Below, piece after piece: positions 1 through 8,846 of a DNA stretch of 64,000 nucleotides. The position numbers were made by a program, and so were the translations under genes. The notes beneath the pieces are model-generated. The model was not told where the DNA came from. It saw only the letters and a program-made list of their open reading frames with translations, and searched no databases. Source of the stretch: Leucobacter sp. Ag1 (GTDB lineage: Bacteria; Actinomycetota; Actinomycetes; Actinomycetales; Microbacteriaceae); contig NZ_LAYO01000102.1 in NCBI RefSeq assembly GCF_000980875.1, positions 26,996 to 90,995 of the forward strand, read 5' to 3'. How positions within the stretch are numbered: position 1 is the stretch's first letter; the number at the start of each line of letters is the position of its first letter.

Positions 1-372
1 CTGCGTCTGACGCGCCGCGGCCGCCGCGTGTTCGGCGCTCTCGCGACGCTGGCGGTGTCGGCGCTCCTCGCCGGTGTTGCCGTGTTCGGTTCCGCGCAGG
101 CGCAGGCGAACGTCGACGGGCGTCCCGCCGACTTCGGCTACGTCGTGGTGCAGCCCGGCGAATCCCTCTGGGCCGTGGCCACCCGTCTCGACGCCAAAGC
201 GGATCCCCGCGACCTGATCGCGGAGATCGTGCAGCTCAACCAGCTCGACGGGTCGGGCGTGCAGGCCGGGCAGCCGGTCGCGGTTCCGCTGCGCTACTCG
301 CACGCCACCGGCGTCGTGCCCGCCTCCGAGGTCGGCATCGGCACCAACGCCGAGCTCGCCGCCGGGGCATAG
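1..372 (+). CDS. LysM-domain cell-wall-binding protein (5' end outside window)
   Basis: The reading frame is open from base 1 and the basic N-terminus (LRLTRRGRRVF) runs off the left edge, so the true start lies at or just before it. A hydrophobic segment ending in an AQAQA-like signal cleavage site is followed by a LysM repeat (YVVVQPGESLWAVATRLD, then a QLNQLDGSGVQAGQPVAVP half), the fold that binds peptidoglycan N-acetylglucosamine chains. No catalytic domain follows. In related actinobacteria a protein of this type lies between lexA and the his genes. A small exported or membrane-anchored wall-binding protein is likely. Confidence 0.8.
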   Translation: MRLTRRGRRVFGALATLAVSALLAGVAVFGSAQAQANVDGRPADFGYVVVQPGESLWAVATRLDAKADPRDLIAEIVQLNQLDGSGVQAGQPVAVPLRYSHATGVVPASEVGIGTNAELAAGA

Positions 373-419
373 CCCGCGAGTGCGGCGTAACTCAGGGGCG
401 CGAGTGCAGGGCCTCCCCG

Positions 420-425
420 TAGACT
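420..425 (+). promoter_or_regulatory. -10 hexamer of a leaderless hisC transcript
   Basis: TAGACT ends 6 nt before the GTG of hisC, and no Shine-Dalgarno sequence fits between. Transcription would begin at or next to the start codon. Confidence 0.55.
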
Positions 426-431
426 GGATCA

Positions 432-1583
432 GTGACTTCTGAGCCCGCAACCGTGCCCACGACCTCGCCGTCCGCAATCGAGCTCGGCGATCTGCCGCTC
501 CGCGACAACCTGGTCGGCAAGCATCCGTACGGTGCTCCGCAGGACCCCGTGCCGGTCAGCCTCAACGTCAACGAGAACACGCACCCGCTGCCCGAGGCCG
601 TCATCGCCGACATCATCACCGAATTGGAGCGGGCGGTTCGCGGCGTCAACCGCTATCCCGATCGCGAGTTCATGAGCCTGCGCACCGCGCTCGCCGGCTA
701 CCTGGGGCACGGCCTTCGCGCCGAGCAGGTGTGGGCGGCGAACGGCTCCAACGAGGTGCTGCAGCAGCTGCTCCAGGCCTTCGGCGGTCCGGGGCGCAGC
801 CTGCTGAGCTTCACTCCGACCTACTCCATGTACCCGCTGCTGGCGGACGGCACCGACACCCGCTGGATCCCGGTCCAGCGCCCCGCTGACTACGCGCTGA
901 CCCCGGACCTCGTCGTCGCGGCGATCCGCGAGCACCGGCCCACCGTCACGATCCTGTGCGGCCCCAACAACCCGACGGGCACCCCGCTCGAACGCGAGGT
1001 GATCGTCGCCGCGTACGACGCGATCGCCGAGTACGGCGGGATCCTCGTGGTCGACGAGGCGTACCAGGAGTTCGACGCCGAGCACGAGACCGCCGTCGCC
1101 CTGCTGCCCGGCCGCCCCCTGCTCGTGGTCTCCCGCACCATGAGCAAGGCCTTCGCCTTCGCGGGCGTGCGGCTCGGCTACCTCGCCGCCGATGCCGCGG
1201 TGGTCGACGCGCTGCGACTCGTCCGGCTGCCCTACCACCTGTCCGCCCTGACCCAGGCGGCCGCGACCGCTGCGGTCTGGCACGCCGACGAGATGCTCGC
1301 CACCGTCGCCGACATCCGTGCAGAGCGGGATCGCCTGGAGGCCGCGCTCGTCGAGCTCGGCTACACCGTGCACCCCTCCGGGGCGAACTTCCTCCTCGTC
1401 GGCGGGTTCACCGATCCCGCGGCGACCTTCGAAGCGCTCCGCGCCGACGGGATCCTGATCCGCAACCTCGGCATCGAGGGGCACCTGCGCATCACCGCCG
1501 GCACGCACGCCGAGACCACGGCCGTCATCGAGGCCATCGCCGCGCTCGGCCCGGGCGGCGCCGGCGCGGACCCCGCCAAGTAG
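432..1583 (+). CDS. hisC: Histidinol-phosphate aminotransferase
   Basis: Class I/II PLP aminotransferase of 383 residues, converting imidazole acetol-phosphate to histidinol phosphate in histidine synthesis in the cytoplasm. Visible family motifs are [10 protein letters not shown] near the N-terminus, the cofactor-binding [10 protein letters not shown] (about 176-185), DEAYQEF (about 208-214) and the Schiff-base lysine K239 in [12 protein letters not shown]. The GTG start is chosen because a -10 hexamer ends six bases upstream. It leads the hisC-hisB-hisH-priA run. Some relatives also accept aromatic substrates, but the his neighbours make the histidine role secure. Confidence 0.95.
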   Translation: MTSEPATVPTTSPSAIELGDLPLRDNLVGKHPYGAPQDPVPVSLNVNENTHPLPEAVIADIITELERAVRGVNRYPDREFMSLRTALAGYLGHGLRAEQVWAANGSNEVLQQLLQAFGGPGRSLLSFTPTYSMYPLLADGTDTRWIPVQRPADYALTPDLVVAAIREHRPTVTILCGPNNPTGTPLEREVIVAAYDAIAEYGGILVVDEAYQEFDAEHETAVALLPGRPLLVVSRTMSKAFAFAGVRLGYLAADAAVVDALRLVRLPYHLSALTQAAATAAVWHADEMLATVADIRAERDRLEAALVELGYTVHPSGANFLLVGGFTDPAATFEALRADGILIRNLGIEGHLRITAGTHAETTAVIEAIAALGPGGAGADPAK

Positions 1584-1586
1584 GAT
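1581..1586 (+). promoter_or_regulatory. Possible internal promoter for hisB overlapping hisC stop
   Basis: TAGGAT begins at the TAG stop codon of hisC and ends 7 nt before the hisB ATG. This is the spacing seen at other leaderless genes in the window. Confidence 0.4.
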
Positions 1587-1593
1587 CGAGATC

Positions 1594-2202
1594 ATGACCG
1601 CAGCCCCGCGTACCGCGCAGTTCGAGCGCGCCACGAGTGAGTCCCAGATCGCCCTGAACGTCAACCTCGACGGTTCAGGCGACGCCGACGTGTCGACCGG
1701 CGTGCCGTTCTTCGACCACATGCTGACCGCGTTCGCGCGCCACTCGCTCACCGATCTCACGGTGCGCGCCACGGGCGACACCCACATCGACGTGCACCAC
1801 ACCGTCGAGGACACGGGGATCCTGCTCGGACAGGCGATCCTCGAGGCGCTCGGCGACAAGCGCGGCATCTCGCGCTACGGCGACGCGCTCGTGCCGCTCG
1901 ACGAGTCGCTCGCGCAGGCCGTCGTCGACATCTCGGGTCGGCCGTACCTCGTGCACTCCGGCGAGCCGGCCGGGTTCGAGTTCCACCTCATCGGCGGGCA
2001 CTTCACCGGCAGCATGGTGCGCCACTTCTTCGAGGCGCTGACGCTGAACGCGCGCCTCACCGTGCACCTCAAGCTGATCGAGGGGCGCGACCCGCACCAC
2101 ATCGCCGAGGCCGAGTTCAAGGCCTTCGCGCGCGCCTTCCGCCAGGCCAAGACCATCGACCCGTTCGTCGCGGGCATCCCGTCGACCAAGGGCGCGCTGT
2201 GA
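1594..2202 (+). CDS. hisB: Imidazoleglycerol-phosphate dehydratase
   Basis: A 202-residue monofunctional HisB that dehydrates imidazole glycerol phosphate to imidazole acetol phosphate. The two metal-binding repeats typical of the family are visible: [13 protein letters not shown] and [14 protein letters not shown] [12 protein letters not shown] in the first half, and [16 protein letters not shown] and [16 protein letters not shown] in the second. Length matches the single-domain actinobacterial enzyme rather than the HisNB fusion of enterobacteria. The stop codon overlaps the hisH start by 4 nt, so the two are translationally coupled. Confidence 0.96.
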   Translation: MTAAPRTAQFERATSESQIALNVNLDGSGDADVSTGVPFFDHMLTAFARHSLTDLTVRATGDTHIDVHHTVEDTGILLGQAILEALGDKRGISRYGDALVPLDESLAQAVVDISGRPYLVHSGEPAGFEFHLIGGHFTGSMVRHFFEALTLNARLTVHLKLIEGRDPHHIAEAEFKAFARAFRQAKTIDPFVAGIPSTKGAL

Positions 2203-2831
2203 GCCGTCCGACCGTCGCGGTGCTCGACTACGGCTCGGGCAACGTGCACTCGGCCGTCAAGGCGCTCGAGCACGCCGGGGCCGAGGTCGAGCTGACCCGG
2301 GACGCGGCGCGCGTCGCGGCGGCCGACGGGCTGCTCGTGCCCGGTGTCGGCGCGTTCGACGCGGTGATGCAGCAGCTGCGCGAGGTGCGCGGGGACGAGC
2401 TGATCGACCGCCGCCTGGCGGGCGGCCGACCGGTGCTCGGCATCTGCGTCGGACAGCAGATCATGTTCGATCGCGGCGTCGAGCGCGGCATCGAGACCGA
2501 GGGGCTCGGCCAGTGGCCCGGCACCGTGCGCGAGCTCGACGCACCGCGCCTGCCGCACATGGGTTGGAACACGGTCGAAGCGCCCGCCGACTCAGTGCTG
2601 TTCCGCGGCCTCGAGGGCGAGCGGTTCTACTTCGTGCACAGCTACGCGGCGACCGAGTGGACGCTCGAGGGTCGCGGCCCCGCGACCGCGCCGAAGGTGA
2701 CCTGGGCCGAGCACGGCGAGCGCTTCGTCGCCGCCGTCGAGAACGGTCCGCTGAGCGCCACGCAGTTCCACCCCGAGAAGTCGGGCGAGGCCGGGATCCG
2801 GCTGCTGCGCAACTGGCTCGAAACGCTTTGA
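2199..2831 (+). CDS. hisH: Imidazole glycerol phosphate synthase, glutaminase subunit
   Basis: Class I glutamine amidotransferase of 210 residues. With HisF it forms the enzyme that makes imidazole glycerol phosphate and AICAR; this subunit supplies ammonia. The catalytic triad is visible: nucleophile C83 in GICVGQQ, and H191 and E193 in QFHPEKS. The N-terminal DYGSGNVHS is family typical. The GTG start lies in a GTGA overlap with hisB. The partner hisF is not in the window, so it must lie elsewhere. Confidence 0.95.
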   Translation: MSRPTVAVLDYGSGNVHSAVKALEHAGAEVELTRDAARVAAADGLLVPGVGAFDAVMQQLREVRGDELIDRRLAGGRPVLGICVGQQIMFDRGVERGIETEGLGQWPGTVRELDAPRLPHMGWNTVEAPADSVLFRGLEGERFYFVHSYAATEWTLEGRGPATAPKVTWAEHGERFVAAVENGPLSATQFHPEKSGEAGIRLLRNWLETL

Positions 2832-2857
2832 CCACTCCCGAGAAGAGGAACCCCCAC

Positions 2858-3610
2858 ATGACGGAGCTCGCCGAGGGCCCCCAGCTGCAGCTGCTTCCCG
2901 CCATCGACATGGTCGACGGCAAGGCCGTGCGCCTCACCCAGGGCGAGGCCGGCACCGAGACCAACTACGGCAGCCCGGTCGACGCCGCGCTCGACTGGAT
3001 CGAGCAGGGCGCCGAGTGGATCCACCTGGTCGACCTCGACGCGGCCTTCGGACGCGGTAGCAACGTCGCGGTCGCGCGCAAGATCATGAAGCGCGCGGGC
3101 ACGGTCAACATCGAGTTCTCGGGCGGCATCCGCGACGACGCGAGCCTGGAGGCCGCGCTCGAGATGGGCGCGCGCCGCGTGAACCTCGGCACCGCGGCGC
3201 TCGAGAACCCCGAGTGGACGCGCAACGCGATCGCCCGCCACGGCGACCGCATCGCCGTCGGGCTCGACGTGCGCGGCGAGACCCTCGCTGCACGAGGCTG
3301 GACCGAGGAGGGCGGCAACCTCTGGGAGGTGCTCGAGCGCCTCGAGGACGCCGGCTGCCCGCGCTACGTCGTGACCGACGTGACCAAGGACGGCACCATG
3401 CGCGGCCCCAACGTCGACCTGCTGCGTCAGGTCTGCGAACGGACCGACCGCCCCGTCGTCGCCTCGGGCGGCATCTCGAACCTCGACGACCTCTCGGCGC
3501 TGCGCGAGCTGGTGCCGAGCGGCATCGAGGGCGCGATCATCGGCAAGGCGCTCTACGACGGAGCGTTCACGCTCGGCGCGGCGCTCGACGTGGCCGGCCG
3601 CTCGGCCTGA
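2858..3610 (+). CDS. priA: Phosphoribosyl isomerase A (HisA/TrpF dual enzyme)
   Basis: A (beta/alpha)8-barrel of 250 residues that isomerises ProFAR to PRFAR. In actinobacteria the PriA form usually also performs the TrpF step of tryptophan synthesis. Catalytic aspartates are D17 ([13 protein letters not shown]) and D178 ([11 protein letters not shown]). The two phosphate-binding loops appear as EFSGGIRDD and VASGGISN. The ATG start is preceded by an AGAAGAGGAA ribosome-binding sequence, with a 26-nt gap from hisH. Dual function is inferred from the actinobacterial type; trpF presence elsewhere cannot be judged here. Confidence 0.93.
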   Translation: MTELAEGPQLQLLPAIDMVDGKAVRLTQGEAGTETNYGSPVDAALDWIEQGAEWIHLVDLDAAFGRGSNVAVARKIMKRAGTVNIEFSGGIRDDASLEAALEMGARRVNLGTAALENPEWTRNAIARHGDRIAVGLDVRGETLAARGWTEEGGNLWEVLERLEDAGCPRYVVTDVTKDGTMRGPNVDLLRQVCERTDRPVVASGGISNLDDLSALRELVPSGIEGAIIGKALYDGAFTLGAALDVAGRSA

Positions 3611-3621
3611 GCGGCGCGGGC

Positions 3622-4524
3622 ATGGCGATCAAGAAGCTCCCCTCGACGGGCGACGCCCCGAGATCCACCGGCGTCCCCGAGAGCCTGGTGCCCGGAGGTG
3701 CGGGCGATTCCGCGGGCTTCCCGTGGGCCGGACGCACCTTCGACCACCACGAGACCGCGTTCGCCGACGACGACGGCACGACGCCCGCCGAGACCGCTGC
3801 CGCGATCGACGCGGTCCGCGAGGCCGCGCGCCGCACGAACGGCGTCGCGACCGCGGGGGACTACTGGGACGCGCTCGCCGTGCTGGCCGACGCCCACGCC
3901 GACGCGATCGCCGCCCTCGGCGGCCAGCGCTTCCTCGTGCCGATGCTGGCCGAGGCCGGCGACCTCGGCGTGACCCCCGAGGGGCGCACCGTCGAGAAGA
4001 CCCAGGAACTCTCGATCGTCACGGTCGCGGCCCCCGACGGGCGCACCGTGCTGCCGATCTTCAGCTCCACCGAGACGCTCTCGGCCTGGAACCCGCAGGC
4101 CCGCCCGATCCCGGTCCCGGGAGTGCAGGCGGCGGTCGCGGCGGCCCAGGAGGGCACCGACCTGCTCATGATCGACCCGGGAACCCCCGAGCGCGAGTTC
4201 GGCGTGCGCCGCACGGCGCTCGAGGCGTTCGCGCTGCGTGAGCGCGTGCTGCCCGCCTGGGCGGATCCCGACGTCGCACGGGCGTTCGCCGAGTCGGCCG
4301 CGGGCGAACCGATGGTCGAGGCGATCTGGCTCGCGCCGGGCGACCTCGAGGGGCGCCTGTTGGAGGCCGAGGTCGACGTGCGGATCCGGCTCGCGCACGC
4401 CGAGGACGGCGTCGACCGCGCCGCGCTCGCCGAGCTGCTGCAGCGTCTGCAGCAGCGATGGACGGCGTCCGCCATCATCGCCGAGCGGGTCGACTCGCTG
4501 CGCGTCCGCCCGATCAGCGGCTGA
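3622..4524 (+). CDS. SseB-family protein
   Basis: A 300-residue soluble protein lying 11 nt after priA, so probably in the same operon. Its central part (about 80-190) resembles the SseB N-terminal domain: GQRFLVPMLAE, a SIVTVAAPDGRTVLPIFSSTETLSAW-type strand series, and DLLMIDPGTP. The C-terminal third is acidic and Leu/Ala rich. The SseB domain is widespread in actinobacteria but has no settled biochemical role. No catalytic motif, signal peptide or membrane segment is visible. Its constant position after priA in relatives is the main functional clue. Confidence 0.75.
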   Translation: MAIKKLPSTGDAPRSTGVPESLVPGGAGDSAGFPWAGRTFDHHETAFADDDGTTPAETAAAIDAVREAARRTNGVATAGDYWDALAVLADAHADAIAALGGQRFLVPMLAEAGDLGVTPEGRTVEKTQELSIVTVAAPDGRTVLPIFSSTETLSAWNPQARPIPVPGVQAAVAAAQEGTDLLMIDPGTPEREFGVRRTALEAFALRERVLPAWADPDVARAFAESAAGEPMVEAIWLAPGDLEGRLLEAEVDVRIRLAHAEDGVDRAALAELLQRLQQRWTASAIIAERVDSLRVRPISG

Positions 4525-4532
4525 TCGCCGCC

Positions 4533-4560
4533 GACCGCTGAGCTCTGCTGCTCAGCGGTC
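4533..4560. terminator. Convergent hairpin terminator
   Basis: A perfect 10-bp stem (arms 4533-4542 and 4551-4560) with an 8-nt loop lies between the SseB gene and the opposing hydrolase. It overlaps the last codons of the hydrolase. It could end transcription from both sides. Confidence 0.65.
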
Positions 4561-5406
4561 GAGCACGGCCTCGAGCGCCGCCCGTGCGTGAGTCCACAGG
4601 AGCGCGCCGCCCGCGTCCGCGAAGACGATGCGCCGGGCTCCGGGGATGCGCGACGCGAGCACCTCGCCGTGATCGGGCGAGTGCGTGAGATCCTTCGCAC
4701 CGAACAGCACGGACACGGGCACCCCGATCCGATCGAACGGCAGGTTCCAGGCGCGCATCGCGATGAGCGTGTCGCGGATGTAGCCGGCGCCCTCGTTCGC
4801 GAAGCCCTCGGCCAGCGCGGAGCGATACCGCTCGAGGAACGCAGGGGCGGCATAGAACGCGCGGTCCTCGGGACCCGAGCCGCTCAGCACCATCTGCTCC
4901 ATCGCCTCCGCATCGAACCCGGCGAGCACCTCGGCCGCGGCAGCCGGATCCTGCTGGGCGAGATCGGCGAGCCCGGTCGCCTCCGCTGGCAGTATCGCGC
5001 GGATCGCGGGGTGCGCGAGCTCATCGGCGGGGGAGACGAGCACGAGTCTCGTGGCCCAGCCGGCCGCCGCCGCACCCAGCCCGAACACTCCGCCCTGGGA
5101 GTTCGCGACCACGGGCACTCGCGCATCCGCGTTCCCGAGCGCTGCCGAGACGAACTCCCGGTAGTCGTCGACGGTCGAGGCGAGCGTGCGGCCGGTGTCC
5201 GCGTCCGAGGCGCCCATGCCGGGACGATCCATGGTGAGCAGCCGCACCCCGAGCGCCTCGAGCAGATCCTCGCCGAACGCCATGCTCCTGCCGGTCGCGG
5301 CGCCCGCGATGAAGAGGACGGGTTCGCCATCGGCGGGGCCGAAGCTCGCCCCGGCGAGCACGCGGCCATCGGGAGTGCGAACGGAAAGGAGTGTCGGGAC
5401 AGTCAT
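4552..5406 (-). CDS. Alpha/beta hydrolase
   Basis: A 284-residue alpha/beta-hydrolase fold protein. Visible are the oxyanion region LFIAGAATGRSMAFG, the strand-4 region LLTMDRPGMGASDAD, and the nucleophile elbow VANSQGGVFG with S103. Near the C-terminus VSVLFGAKDLTHSPDHG carries a candidate acid residue and catalytic histidine. The substrate cannot be read from the sequence; esterase or lactonase activity is typical of this broad family. The gene stands alone on the minus strand and its ATG is preceded directly by a promoter-like hexamer. Confidence 0.8.
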   Translation of the reverse strand: MTVPTLLSVRTPDGRVLAGASFGPADGEPVLFIAGAATGRSMAFGEDLLEALGVRLLTMDRPGMGASDADTGRTLASTVDDYREFVSAALGNADARVPVVANSQGGVFGLGAAAAGWATRLVLVSPADELAHPAIRAILPAEATGLADLAQQDPAAAAEVLAGFDAEAMEQMVLSGSGPEDRAFYAAPAFLERYRSALAEGFANEGAGYIRDTLIAMRAWNLPFDRIGVPVSVLFGAKDLTHSPDHGEVLASRIPGARRIVFADAGGALLWTHARAALEAVLDR

Positions 5407-5412
5407 CCCACC

Positions 5413-5418
5413 AGCCTA
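5413..5418 (-). promoter_or_regulatory. -10 hexamer of the leaderless hydrolase
   Basis: On the minus strand TAGGCT ends 6 nt before the hydrolase ATG. Confidence 0.5.
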
Positions 5419-5538
5419 GGGAACCGCGTCACCCGAGACCGAAACGGGCCCGCGGTCCTGCTACGCTCTCCGCATGCCCGGGAGCCCTCGGGCGAGGAGC
5501 GGCCGTCCGAGGCCCGAACAGCTCAGGAGCCAGCGAAC

Positions 5539-7170
5539 GTGACGCAGACGACCACGAACCAGGCCGCCCCGGCCCGGGCCGAGTGGACGGGCCAGATCGG
5601 TTTCATCCTCTCGGCGATCGGCTCCGCCGTGGGCCTCGGCAATATCTGGCGGTTCCCCGGTGTCGCCTACGAGAACGGCGGGGGCGCGTTCCTCATCCCG
5701 TACCTCGTCGCGCTGCTGACCGCTGGCATCCCGATCCTGTTCCTCGACTACGCCATCGGACACCGCTTCCGCGGGTCCGCCCCGCTCGCGCTGCGTCGCA
5801 TCGCCGGCAAGTTCGGCGAGGGCATCGGCTGGTTCCAGGTGATGATCTGCGTGTTCATCGCGATCTACTACACGGCGGTGCTGGCCTGGGCCGGCAGCTA
5901 CTTCGTGTTCTCGTTCGACCTCAAGTGGGGCAAGGACGCGGCAGGGTTCTTCACCGGCGACTACCTGCAGATGCCCACCGACGGTTCGCTGTTCAGTCTC
6001 GCCTTCGTGCCCTCGGTGCTGATCCCGCTCGTGCTCATGTGGATCGTCACCCTCGTCGTGCTCGGTGCGGGCGTGGTCAAGGGCGTGCAGCGCCTCAACG
6101 TGATCGCGATCCCGCTGCTCGTCGTCGGCTTCCTGATCCTCGTGGTGCGGGCGCTGTTCCTGCCGGGAGCCGCCGAGGGCCTCAACGCGCTCTTCACGCC
6201 CGACTTCGCGGCGCTCGCGAACCCGAGCGTCTGGGTCGCGGCCTACAGTCAGATCTTCTTCTCGCTCTCGGTCGCCTTCGGCATCATGCTCACCTACTCG
6301 TCGTACCGCAGGCGCAAGTCGAACCTCACGACGCCCGGCCTCGTGGTCGCCTTCGGCAACTCGTCGTTCGAGATCCTCGCGGGCGTCGGCGTGTTCGCCA
6401 CCCTCGGGTTCTTCGCGCACCAGCAGGGCGTCGCGGTCGGAGAGCTGCAGAACCTCTCGGGCCCCATGCTGGCGTTCGTCACCTTCCCGGCGATCGCCGC
6501 CGAGATGCCGGGCGGTCAGCTCTTCGGAGCCCTCTTCTTCGGTGCGCTGACGCTCGCGGGCCTCACCTCGCTGATCTCGATCATGGAGGTGATCCTCGCG
6601 GGGATCATGGACAAGTTCGGCCTGAGCCGCAAGAAGGCGGTGTACGGCATCGGCGGCGTGCTCGCGGTCGTCTCCGTCGTGCTCTTCGGCACGAGCACCG
6701 GCCTCATCGCGCTCGACACGATCGACAACTTCGCCAACAACATCGGTATCGTCGGCTCGGCGGTCGCCATGACCATCACGGTGCTCTGGATCCGTCGCTC
6801 CGGCCGCGAGCTCTCCGGGCACCTGAGCGCGCTCTCGACCTTCAGGGTCGGCCGCACCTGGCGGTTCTTCGTCTCGCTCCTCGGGCCCATCGTGCTCGGC
6901 TACATGCTGCTCGTCACCGTGTTCGGCCCCGACGGACTCATCGCCAAGCCCTACGGCAACTATGCGCCGGAGTACGTCGCGATCTTCGGCTGGGGCGTCG
7001 TCGCGGCCATGATCCTGGGATCGGTGCTGCTCACGTCGAGCCGCTGGCGCTACGACCCCGACCGCTTCACTCCGTGGCCCGAGGTGCCGGGGCAGCGGTC
7101 GACGCTTCGTCTGACCGGGGTCGAGGCGGAGCCCGCCGTGGCCGCCACGAACGAGGGAGGTGCGCGATGA
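5539..7170 (+). CDS. metP: NSS-family sodium-dependent methionine/alanine importer, large subunit
   Basis: A 543-residue neurotransmitter:sodium symporter (SLC6/LeuT fold) with about 12 membrane helices. Helix 1 carries the hallmark unwound Na+-site sequence SAIGSAVGLGNIWRFPGVAYENGG (read as two parts). Helix 6 contains FFSLSVAFGIMLTYSSY. The GTG start has AGGAG nine bases upstream. The gene directly overlaps a 49-residue single-helix protein of the MetS family. In Corynebacterium the MetP-MetS pair imports methionine and alanine. Substrate assignment here is by that pairing. Confidence 0.88.
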   Translation: MTQTTTNQAAPARAEWTGQIGFILSAIGSAVGLGNIWRFPGVAYENGGGAFLIPYLVALLTAGIPILFLDYAIGHRFRGSAPLALRRIAGKFGEGIGWFQVMICVFIAIYYTAVLAWAGSYFVFSFDLKWGKDAAGFFTGDYLQMPTDGSLFSLAFVPSVLIPLVLMWIVTLVVLGAGVVKGVQRLNVIAIPLLVVGFLILVVRALFLPGAAEGLNALFTPDFAALANPSVWVAAYSQIFFSLSVAFGIMLTYSSYRRRKSNLTTPGLVVAFGNSSFEILAGVGVFATLGFFAHQQGVAVGELQNLSGPMLAFVTFPAIAAEMPGGQLFGALFFGALTLAGLTSLISIMEVILAGIMDKFGLSRKKAVYGIGGVLAVVSVVLFGTSTGLIALDTIDNFANNIGIVGSAVAMTITVLWIRRSGRELSGHLSALSTFRVGRTWRFFVSLLGPIVLGYMLLVTVFGPDGLIAKPYGNYAPEYVAIFGWGVVAAMILGSVLLTSSRWRYDPDRFTPWPEVPGQRSTLRLTGVEAEPAVAATNEGGAR

Positions 7171-7316
7171 CCCCCATCGCGATCGTGTTCCTGGTCCTCG
7201 CGACCGTGATCATCTGGGGCGGCCTCGTCGGCAGCACCATCGCGCTGTCGCGCAAGAGCGAGGTCGATGCGTACCCCGCCGGCGGCGAGGACCGGGCGGG
7301 CGAGCGCCTCGAGTAG
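7167..7316 (+). CDS. metS: MetS-type small subunit of the NSS transporter
   Basis: A 49-residue protein with one N-terminal membrane helix (IAIVFLVLATVIIWGGLV) and a short charged tail. Its ATG lies inside the metP stop (ATGA overlap), so translation is coupled. Small single-span partners of this type are required for activity of methionine/alanine NSS importers in Corynebacterium. It is short enough to be overlooked by gene finders. Confidence 0.85.
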   Translation: MTPIAIVFLVLATVIIWGGLVGSTIALSRKSEVDAYPAGGEDRAGERLE

Positions 7317-7469
7317 GACGCCGACCCGGCGGGCCCGGCCGGTCCGCTCGGCCTCGCTCGGGCGCAAGCGCATCGACCACCCGGTCCGTGCGACCTGAAG
7401 GATTCCGCGCATGAGGAGCGGCCGAATGCTCGATCCCACCAGGCTTCGCCCGCGATCTGAGCGGCCCCC

Positions 7470-7475
7470 TAGCAT
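7470..7475 (+). promoter_or_regulatory. -10 hexamer of the leaderless MFS gene
   Basis: TAGCAT ends 6 nt before the ATG. The same core and spacer (TAGCATCGGGGCATG) recurs exactly before the aldo/keto reductase. Confidence 0.55.
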
Positions 7476-7481
7476 CGGGGC

Positions 7482-8822
7482 ATGACACAGCTGTCTCCTC
7501 GCGTTCGCGTCGGCTACGCGCTCGGCGGGATCACCTCGGGCACCTACGGCACCGTGCCCGGACTGATCCTGATGCCGTTCCTCACCGACCACCTCGGCGT
7601 CGCGGCGTCGCTCGCCGGACTCATCGTGTTCGCCCCCAAGGCCTGGGACTTCCTCCTGAACCCCATCGCGGGTCGGGTGAGCGACCGCTCGACGCACCCG
7701 ACCGACCGCCGACGGCCGTTCGTGATCCGGGCCGGGGCGGCGCTCGCCGTCGTCTTCGTCCTGATCTTCGTGGGGCCGGTCGCTCCTCCGCTGCTGGCGG
7801 GCCTCTGGGTGCTGCTGATCTCGCTCGTCTGCGCGACCGTGTACGCGTTCTTCCAGGTGCCGTTCCTGTCGATGGCCGCCGAGATCACCGACGACTACGC
7901 CGAGCGGACCCGGCTCACGACCTGGCGGGTGGCGGTGTTCAGTCTCGCGATCCTCGTCTCGGGCGCGGTGGCGCCCATGCTGGTCGACATCGGCGAGGGC
8001 GTCACGGGCTACCGGATCATGGCGGTCGTGATGGCGGTGCTGATCCTCTGCGGCGCGCTCGGGCTGTGGTTCGGCACCCGCGGCGTGCGGCTCACCCGCG
8101 AGGAGCAGGCGGGCGGACGCCTGGTCGAGCAGCTCGGCGTCGTGCTCCGCGACCGCGACACCCGGCGGCTGGTGGCCGCGTTCGTGCTGCAGGCCGTCGC
8201 GATCGGCATGGTGCTCAGCGGGGTCGTCTACGTCGCACGCCACGTGGTGCGCGACCCTGGCGCCGCGACCTTCGCGTTCGTCTGCTTCGTCGGACCCGCG
8301 GTGCTCTTCGCGCCGCTCTGGTCGCGGCTCGGCGTGCGGATCGGCAAGCAGCGCGGCTTCGCCGTCGCCACGGTGATCATGTCGGTCGGCCTGCTGGGAC
8401 TCATCGGGACGAGCGGGGGCTCGCTCGTCGCGCTCTACGCGGCCTCCGCGGTCGTGGGCATCGGGTACGCGGGTGCGCAGATCTTCCCGCTGGCGATGCT
8501 GCCCGACGTGGCCGCCGAGGACGCGCGCCGCTCGGGAGTGAACCGGATCGGCATGATCTCCGGTCTGTGGTCCGGCTTCGAGCTGCTCGGGCTCGCGCTG
8601 GGCCCGGCGCTGCTCGGCCTGCTGCTCGGGATCGGCGGTTACGCGGAGGGCGTGGGGAGCGCCGTCGTGCAGTCCGAATCGGCGCGCTGGGCCATCGTGA
8701 TCGGGGTGTCCGCGGTTCCCGCGGTGCTGTGCGCGTTGAGCCTGGTGCCGTTGTCGCGGTACCGGCTCGACGCGGAACTTCGGGAGCGCGCGGCCCGGGG
8801 CGCGGCCGAGCACGCGGGCTGA
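7482..8822 (+). CDS. MFS transporter of the GPH/MFS_2 type
   Basis: A 446-residue polytopic protein with about 12 predicted helices. The loop after helix 2, NPIAGRVSDRSTHPTDRRRP, matches the cytoplasmic motif of the glycoside-pentoside-hexuronide cation symporter group (SDRT...GRRRP). A second-half counterpart is seen around WSRLGVRIGKQRG. Family members carry sugars, glycosides or lipids with a cation. The substrate cannot be inferred because neighbours concern amino acids and hydrolases. It is monocistronic and converges on the Lrp-like gene with a 24-nt gap. Confidence 0.82.
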   Translation: MTQLSPRVRVGYALGGITSGTYGTVPGLILMPFLTDHLGVAASLAGLIVFAPKAWDFLLNPIAGRVSDRSTHPTDRRRPFVIRAGAALAVVFVLIFVGPVAPPLLAGLWVLLISLVCATVYAFFQVPFLSMAAEITDDYAERTRLTTWRVAVFSLAILVSGAVAPMLVDIGEGVTGYRIMAVVMAVLILCGALGLWFGTRGVRLTREEQAGGRLVEQLGVVLRDRDTRRLVAAFVLQAVAIGMVLSGVVYVARHVVRDPGAATFAFVCFVGPAVLFAPLWSRLGVRIGKQRGFAVATVIMSVGLLGLIGTSGGSLVALYAASAVVGIGYAGAQIFPLAMLPDVAAEDARRSGVNRIGMISGLWSGFELLGLALGPALLGLLLGIGGYAEGVGSAVVQSESARWAIVIGVSAVPAVLCALSLVPLSRYRLDAELRERAARGAAEHAG

Positions 8823-8846
8823 GCGCACGCGGTCACCGGCCCGCGG

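Noticed and set aside
7050..8828. 592-codon minus-strand frame opposite the MFS gene
   Set aside because: His/Arg/Asp-rich low-complexity translation typical of an antisense shadow; the plus-strand MFS protein has clear helices and family motifs.
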